NCBI RefSeq assembly: GCF_016919705.1
Contig: NZ_CP070369.1
Coordinates: forward strand, 248,001 to 312,000
Direction: 5' to 3'
From: Paracoccus methylovorus
Lineage (GTDB): Bacteria; Pseudomonadota; Alphaproteobacteria; Rhodobacterales; Rhodobacteraceae
Length of the DNA stretch: 64,000 nt
In this document: in pieces, positions 59,984 to 64,000 of the stretch
How positions within the stretch are numbered: the first letter of the stretch is position 1
Layout of the letters: each line of letters opens with the position of its first letter
The notes under the pieces: generated by a model
Databases searched by the model: none
The model's input: the letters and a program-made list of their open reading frames with translations, nothing else
Told to the model about the DNA's origin: nothing
Translations under genes and position numbers: made by a program

Positions 59984-60739
59984 CTATTTCCCCGCCCGCA
60001 GCCCGATTTCATGAGTCAAGGACAAAAGTGCCTCAAGCTGCCGGGGCGTCGGTTCAACCCCCAGATGCTGGATCGTCGCAATCAGGCCGATGCTGCCCAG
60101 AAGCTGGTTGCGCGGGCAATAGATAGGTGCGGCTATCGCATTGATTCCCAACAATGATTCTTCTGGCGCGGTTGCGTATCCCAATGCCCGGATCTTTTCC
60201 AGCTCCAGAACCAGAGCCGCTTTTGACGTGACGCTTTTCGGGGTGATCTGCGGCAATTTCTCGGGCAGGGCGGCCAGCAGGTCCGGCGAACCGAAGGCCA
60301 GAAACACCTTGCCCTGCGCCGATGAATGCAGGCTGAGTTCGCTGCCGGGCCGGACGCCGATCTCGATTGGCTGATTGCTGCTGAGCGTCGCCAGAATGAA
60401 CGCAGAACGCGGCGCCGGAATGCTGAGAACCACGGCCAAGCCCAGATCGTCGCGCGTGGCGCGCATCAGGGGCAGGGCCAGTTCGGCCAGATTCGTATCC
60501 GCCGGGGCCCGCTGCGCCATCAGCCACAGCTTGGGCCCAAGCGCATAATGCGATGTGACCGGGTCCTGCACGATCATCCCGTGCTCGATCAGCGTGCGCA
60601 GGTGCTTGAACGCCGCCCCCTTGGCAATGCCGACCTCTGCCGAAATCTGCGTTACACCAAGGGACGAATCAGCAAACGCGATGCATTCGAGGATGCGCAG
60701 GCAGGTGTCCGCAGCCCGGACTGTCTCGGCCTTTTCCAA
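59984..60739 (-). CDS. IclR-family transcriptional regulator
   Basis: 251 residues. The winged helix-turn-helix is at about 12-75 (CLRILECIAFADSSLGVTQISAEVGIAKGAAFKHLRTLIEHGMIVQD), followed by the IclR effector domain with DDLGLAVVLSIPAPRSAFIL, LHSSAQGKVFLAFGSP near 130-148, and INAIAAPIYCPRNQLLGSIGLI near 205-226. It is divergent from a TRAP transporter operon and most likely represses it. A perfect inverted repeat sits between that operon's promoter and ribosome-binding site. The effector is unknown. Confidence 0.93.
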   Translation of the reverse strand: MEKAETVRAADTCLRILECIAFADSSLGVTQISAEVGIAKGAAFKHLRTLIEHGMIVQDPVTSHYALGPKLWLMAQRAPADTNLAELALPLMRATRDDLGLAVVLSIPAPRSAFILATLSSNQPIEIGVRPGSELSLHSSAQGKVFLAFGSPDLLAALPEKLPQITPKSVTSKAALVLELEKIRALGYATAPEESLLGINAIAAPIYCPRNQLLGSIGLIATIQHLGVEPTPRQLEALLSLTHEIGLRAGK

Positions 60740-60774
60740 TGTTTTTCCTCATGGTTTTACGCCTTCTCTCTGTG

Positions 60775-60806
60775 TTGACGACTTTGTCATGTCGTGTCAA
60801 TATAAG
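60775..60806 (+). promoter_or_regulatory. Candidate promoter of TRAP transporter operon
   Basis: TTGACG (60775-60780) with AATATA 18 bases on (60799-60804), or TATAAG at 60801-60806 with longer spacing, forms the best sigma-70-type promoter in this divergent region. TTGAC and GTCAA at its ends (60775-60779 and 60796-60800) are also an inverted pair. Confidence 0.45.
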
Positions 60807-60812
60807 AACAGC

Positions 60813-60829
60813 GTTCCCGACTAGGGAAC
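60813..60829 (+). promoter_or_regulatory. Probable IclR operator, GTTCCC-N5-GGGAAC
   Basis: A perfect 6-base inverted repeat with a 5-base spacer, just downstream of the -10 and two bases before AGGAGGAG. Binding here would block transcription of the TRAP operon. Size and position match IclR-family operators. Confidence 0.55.
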
Positions 60830-60845
60830 ACAGGAGGAGAGAAAC

Positions 60846-61838
60846 ATGATGAGAATTACCGCGGGTGTCCTGATGGGGGCCTTGCTGTCCACCGCCGCTT
60901 GGGCAGAGCCCGTTACGCTTCGCCTCGGCCATGCCGTGTTCGAACAGCACCCGATCCACGACACCGCGATCCGCTTCAAGGAAGCGGTCGAGCGGCTGTC
61001 GGACGGCGATATCAAGATCGACATCTTTCCCTCGCGTCAACTTGGCGATGTGAAGGAACTGATGGAGGGCGTGCAGTTCGGCACCGTGGACATGACCGTC
61101 AACTCGACCTCGGCCTATTCCACGCTGGAGCCCTCTATCGATGCCTTCCAACTGCCGGGGCTGATCCCCGACTATGAGGGCTTTGTGACCATGGCGAAAT
61201 CGCCCGAGGCGCGGGCGATCATGGACAAGCTGGAAAACCACATGATGGTCGCTCTTGGGGTTTATGACGGCGGGCAGCGTCATTTCCTGACCGTCGGGGC
61301 GCCGGTCGAAAGCCTTGCCGACATGCATCACAAGAAAACCCGCGTGGCGCCCAACAAGATGTTTCTGGATGCCTGGCAGGCTGCCGGCGTGAACCCCACC
61401 CCGATGGCTTATGGCGAGGTCTATTCGGCGCTGGAAACCGGCACGCTGGACGCGGTCGAGATCAACCTGACCTCGATCGAAAGCGAAAAATACTATGAAA
61501 TCGCCAAGGGCGTTTCCCTGACCGGCCACTACTTCTGGCCCAGCTTCCTGTTGATCAACCAGATAAAGTTCAACTCGCTGACCCCCGAGCAGCAGGACAT
61601 CATGCGCCGGGCCGCCGACGAAGTCGTCGAGCCGCAGGTCATGGCGGTCAAGGACCTGGACGAACAGATCAAGGTGCATCTGGACGAGCTGAACATTCCG
61701 GTCGTGGCCCCCTCGGCCGAGTTCCGGGCCGAATTGCAGGCCGCCTTTGCGCCGGTGGTCCAGAAATACGAGGCCATTGATCCGCTGATCGCCGATTTCG
61801 CAGCAGCGGCCAAGCAACTGACCCCGGCCGCGCAGTAA
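60846..61838 (+). CDS. TRAP transporter substrate-binding protein (DctP family)
   Basis: 330 residues with a signal peptide cleaved near AWA/EP (residue 20). DctP features: LRLGHAVFEQHPIHDTAIRFKEAVERLSDGDIKIDIFPSRQLGDVKELMEGVQFGTVDMTVNS at 25-85, and LEPSIDAFQLPGLIPDYEG. HHKKTRVAPNKMFLDAWQAAGVNPTPMAYGEVYSALETGTLDAVE near 160-205 follows, with the conserved Arg for a carboxylate. AGGAGGAG precedes the start; a second ATG three bases on is equally placed. It binds an organic acid, probably a pyrimidine-related one judging from the downstream dehydrogenase. Confidence 0.92.
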   Translation: MMRITAGVLMGALLSTAAWAEPVTLRLGHAVFEQHPIHDTAIRFKEAVERLSDGDIKIDIFPSRQLGDVKELMEGVQFGTVDMTVNSTSAYSTLEPSIDAFQLPGLIPDYEGFVTMAKSPEARAIMDKLENHMMVALGVYDGGQRHFLTVGAPVESLADMHHKKTRVAPNKMFLDAWQAAGVNPTPMAYGEVYSALETGTLDAVEINLTSIESEKYYEIAKGVSLTGHYFWPSFLLINQIKFNSLTPEQQDIMRRAADEVVEPQVMAVKDLDEQIKVHLDELNIPVVAPSAEFRAELQAAFAPVVQKYEAIDPLIADFAAAAKQLTPAAQ

Positions 61839-61898
61839 CGCATGGCGCGCGGGCCGCGTGCCCCGCGCCTTATGCCCGCGTCTTCAACGGAGAAAACC

Positions 61899-62405
61899 AT
61901 GTCCAAGCTTTGGCGCGCCTATGTCGCTGCCGTGGAAGCATTCTGTTTTGCGGGGATCGGTGCGATCCTCGTGATCGGCACCATGCAGGTCGTCTGGCGC
62001 TATGCGTTCAACAGCTCGCTGTTCTGGTCGGAAGAGGCCATGCGCTATCTGATGATCTGGGTCGTGATGATCGGCGCGGGGCTTAGCTATTCGCGCGGCC
62101 AGTTCCTGGGCATGCGTCTGGCGGTGGACCGGCTGCCCGAGCGCCCGCGCCGCATCCTCAACCTGATCTCTGCGGTGCTGGTGCTGGTCTTTCTGGTGAC
62201 GATCCTGTGGTTCGGCACGAAATTCGCATGGATGACCCGGTTTCAGTCGGCGACCGCCCTGGGATTTTCGATGTTCTGGGTCCATGGCGCGATCATCGTC
62301 GGGGCCGGCCTGCTGGCGATCCATGTCGGGCTAGGCGAATTCTTTGGAATCGGGCGTGAAGTGCGATCCGAAGAGCACCCCATGGGCGCGGAGGAAGCGC
62401 TGTGA
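61899..62405 (+). CDS. TRAP transporter small permease (DctQ family)
   Basis: 168 residues from the ATG with CGGAGA upstream. Four membrane helices, with the family's VWRYAFNSSLFWSEEAMRYLMIWVVMIGAGLSYSRGQFLGM near 40-80 and a C-terminal acidic tail (RSEEHPMGAEEAL). It supports the large permease subunit, whose GTG start overlaps its stop by four bases. Confidence 0.9.
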   Translation: MSKLWRAYVAAVEAFCFAGIGAILVIGTMQVVWRYAFNSSLFWSEEAMRYLMIWVVMIGAGLSYSRGQFLGMRLAVDRLPERPRRILNLISAVLVLVFLVTILWFGTKFAWMTRFQSATALGFSMFWVHGAIIVGAGLLAIHVGLGEFFGIGREVRSEEHPMGAEEAL

Positions 62406-63682
62406 TCTGGCTTGGTTCGATCTTCCTATTCACGCTGGTCATCGGCATGCCGATCGCCTTCGTGCTGGGCATCAGCGCGCTTGGCTACTTCGTCTTTACC
62501 GGCCAGACCCAGTTCCTGATCGTCTTGCCGCAGCGGATGCTGGCGGGGATGGATATGTTCGTGCTGCTGGCTATCCCGCTGTTCGTGCTGGCGGGTGCGA
62601 TCATGGATGTGGGCGGGCTGACGCGGCGCCTGATCGGTTTCGCGAATTCGGTCGTCGGCCGCTTTCGCGGCGGCCTGTCGCTGACCGCCGTCTGGGGATG
62701 CTTTCTGTTCGGCGGCGTCAGCGGATCGGCCGCAGCGGATGCGGCAGCCATCGGCACCGTGATGGTGCCCGACATGAAGCGGCAGGGCTATGATGTCGAT
62801 TATTCGGCGGCCCTGATCGCCGTGTCTTCGCTGATGGCGCCGCTGGTTCCGCCCTCCATCGCCATGATCATCTATGGCGCGCTGTCGGGCACCTCGATCT
62901 CTCAGCTTCTGATCGCGGGGCTGGCGCCGGGCTTCATGCTGGCGGTGTTCCTGTCCGCCTATGCGGTCTGGGTTGCCCATCGCCGGGGCTATCCCAAGGC
63001 CGCCAAGCAGTCGCTGTCCGCAATCATGCACGGTTTCTGGCAGTCCATCCCGGTGATGATGCTGCCCATCATCATCGTTGTCGGTATCCGCGGTGGCATC
63101 TTCACCGCGACCGAGGCGGCGGCCGTCGCCGCGATCTACGCGCTGGTTATCGCAACCGTGGTTTACCGCGCGATGAGTTGGCGGTTTCTGAAGGACGCCT
63201 TTGTCGCCACCGCGATCATCACCTCGGCCATCTACTTTCTTGTCGCGGTCGCCAATGTCGCCGGCTTCATCTTTGCCATCGAGCAATTGCCGCAAAAAGC
63301 CGTCGCGCTGCTGACCGGGGTTTCGGACAACAAATACGTCATCCTGCTGATGGTGAACCTGATCCTGCTGTTTTTGGGCATGTTCCTGGACACCATCGGC
63401 GTGCTGATCCTGACGGTTCCGGCGCTGATGGCAATCGGCAACGTGCTGGGGCTGGAGCCTGTGCATCTGGGCGTCATGGTGGTCTTCAACGTGCTGGTGG
63501 GCTTTGTGACGCCGCCGGTCGGGCTGTGCCTGTTCGTGATCGCTGGCGTCACCGGCCGTCCGATGGAAAAGATCGCCTATCGCGCCCTGCCGATGATCGG
63601 GATCGCGTTGATCGTGCTGGCGCTGATTACGGTGTTTCCCGAAATATCGCTGTTCCTGCCGCGCGTGCTTGGGGCGTCGTGA
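62402..63682 (+). CDS. TRAP transporter large permease (DctM family)
   Basis: 426 residues, about twelve membrane helices. DctM hallmarks: PLFVLAGAIMDVGGLTRRLIGFANSVVGRFRGGLSLTAVWGCFLFGGVSGSAAADAAAIGTVMVPDMKRQGYD near 58-130, and LMAPLVPPSIAMIIYG. In the second half are GGIFTATEAAAVAAIYAL near 235 and LFLGMFLDTIGVLILTVPAL. It is the sodium-coupled channel. Starts with GTG, and its stop overlaps the next gene as TGATG. Confidence 0.93.
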   Translation: MIWLGSIFLFTLVIGMPIAFVLGISALGYFVFTGQTQFLIVLPQRMLAGMDMFVLLAIPLFVLAGAIMDVGGLTRRLIGFANSVVGRFRGGLSLTAVWGCFLFGGVSGSAAADAAAIGTVMVPDMKRQGYDVDYSAALIAVSSLMAPLVPPSIAMIIYGALSGTSISQLLIAGLAPGFMLAVFLSAYAVWVAHRRGYPKAAKQSLSAIMHGFWQSIPVMMLPIIIVVGIRGGIFTATEAAAVAAIYALVIATVVYRAMSWRFLKDAFVATAIITSAIYFLVAVANVAGFIFAIEQLPQKAVALLTGVSDNKYVILLMVNLILLFLGMFLDTIGVLILTVPALMAIGNVLGLEPVHLGVMVVFNVLVGFVTPPVGLCLFVIAGVTGRPMEKIAYRALPMIGIALIVLALITVFPEISLFLPRVLGAS

Positions 63683-64000
63683 TGGCGGATCTGTCTGTCA
63701 GTATCGGCAGCATCGGGCTGAAGAACCCCGTTATCGCCGCTTCGGGCGAGCATCTGATCGACGATGGCGGGATCGCCTCGGCCATCGCGGCCGGGGCAGG
63801 GGCGGTGGTGATGAAATCCGCAAACGACTCTGCTGCGGCCCAACGCCAGCTTTTGCAGGCCGAATATGCGGCACTGGATGCTGGCTGGAACCGGGTCGGC
63901 TGGGGACCCGATGCGCCGCGCGATGTAACCTTGCTGACCCGGTCGGGCCTTACCCCGCTGTCGTTCGACGAATGGCTGGCTCAGGCCCGGCGCATGGACG
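63682..64000 (+). CDS. Dihydroorotate/dihydropyrimidine dehydrogenase-like protein, N-terminal part
   Basis: Open from an ATG overlapping the DctM stop to the right edge (106 codons). It begins MADLSVSIGSIGLKNPVIAA, then SGEHLIDDGGIASAIAAGAGAVVMKSANDSAAA, the pattern of the first strands of the DHOD/PreA flavoprotein barrel (GLKNPVI-AAS and G-G-AVV-K). The usual catalytic and FMN-contact regions further on are outside the window. As the fourth gene of a TRAP operon it presumably acts on the imported acid, for example dihydroorotate or a dihydropyrimidine; it could also be another DHOD-fold oxidoreductase. Confidence 0.72.
   Translation, partial: MADLSVSIGSIGLKNPVIAASGEHLIDDGGIASAIAAGAGAVVMKSANDSAAAQRQLLQAEYAALDAGWNRVGWGPDAPRDVTLLTRSGLTPLSFDEWLAQARRMD

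Overview
The window is a dense, GC-rich stretch of bacterial chromosome that reads as an alphaproteobacterium of the Rhodobacterales, most like Paracoccus. The evidence is the gene content (HutW/HutX, XylFGH-like, TRAP and UrtABCDE-like importers, an RTX-repeat protein, a MoxR/Bat operon), strong third-position GC bias, and tightly packed operons whose starts and stops overlap as ATGA or TGATG. I see no rRNA, tRNA, CRISPR array, insertion sequence, phage gene or origin. About 53 genes are called. The first and last run off the window edges, and one methyltransferase gene carries an in-frame amber stop.

Layout. 1-8.7 kb: an iron/heme locus with an ABC importer (binding protein, two FecCD permeases, ATPase), a TonB-dependent receptor, a small Cys-containing protein, the radical-SAM heme-cleaving enzyme HutW, the carrier HutX and an NAD(P)-binding protein. 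8.8-9.8 kb: a cation-diffusion-facilitator-like protein. 9.8-15.2 kb: a LacI-type regulator divergent from a sugar ABC importer and a D-psicose/D-tagatose 3-epimerase. 15.4-21.0 kb: a membrane acyltransferase and an RND efflux pair with no outer-membrane partner.

21.4-32.0 kb: an amide-utilisation operon with a five-gene Urt/Fmd-type importer, an amidase-signature hydrolase, the AmiC sensor and AmiR antiterminator, a succinate-semialdehyde-type dehydrogenase and an iron-dependent alcohol dehydrogenase. Its 401-base leader contains a hairpin whose six-base loop fits the RNA target of ANTAR proteins such as AmiR. The enzymes suggest amide -> hydroxy acid -> semialdehyde -> dicarboxylate, for example 4-hydroxybutyramide to succinate. 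This is the strongest candidate for a little-described system here.

32.1-39.9 kb (minus strand): an oligopeptide-type ABC importer followed by a glycerophosphodiester phosphodiesterase, a HAD phosphatase and a sugar-phosphate isomerase-like protein, which suggests uptake and breakdown of glycerophosphodiesters. 40.2-44.7 kb: a FepA/PfeA-type catecholate receptor divergent from an OmpR-type two-component system. 44.7-46.1 kb: the interrupted methyltransferase. 46.3-52.5 kb: an RTX-repeat protein, then an envelope-glycan group (GT87-like transferase, HAD-UbiA fusion, SMR/ArnE-like protein, O-antigen-ligase-like protein) that could make, flip and use a polyprenyl-phosphate sugar.

52.5-60.0 kb: a PiT phosphate transporter and a MoxR-DUF58-VWA-VWA-TPR-BatD operon. 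60.0-64.0 kb: an IclR regulator divergent from a TRAP transporter and the start of a dihydroorotate/dihydropyrimidine-dehydrogenase-like gene; a perfect inverted repeat between promoter and ribosome-binding site is a likely IclR operator. A 9-mer, TTTGCGACA, occurs 110-127 bases upstream of, and in the same orientation as, four separate cell-envelope genes.
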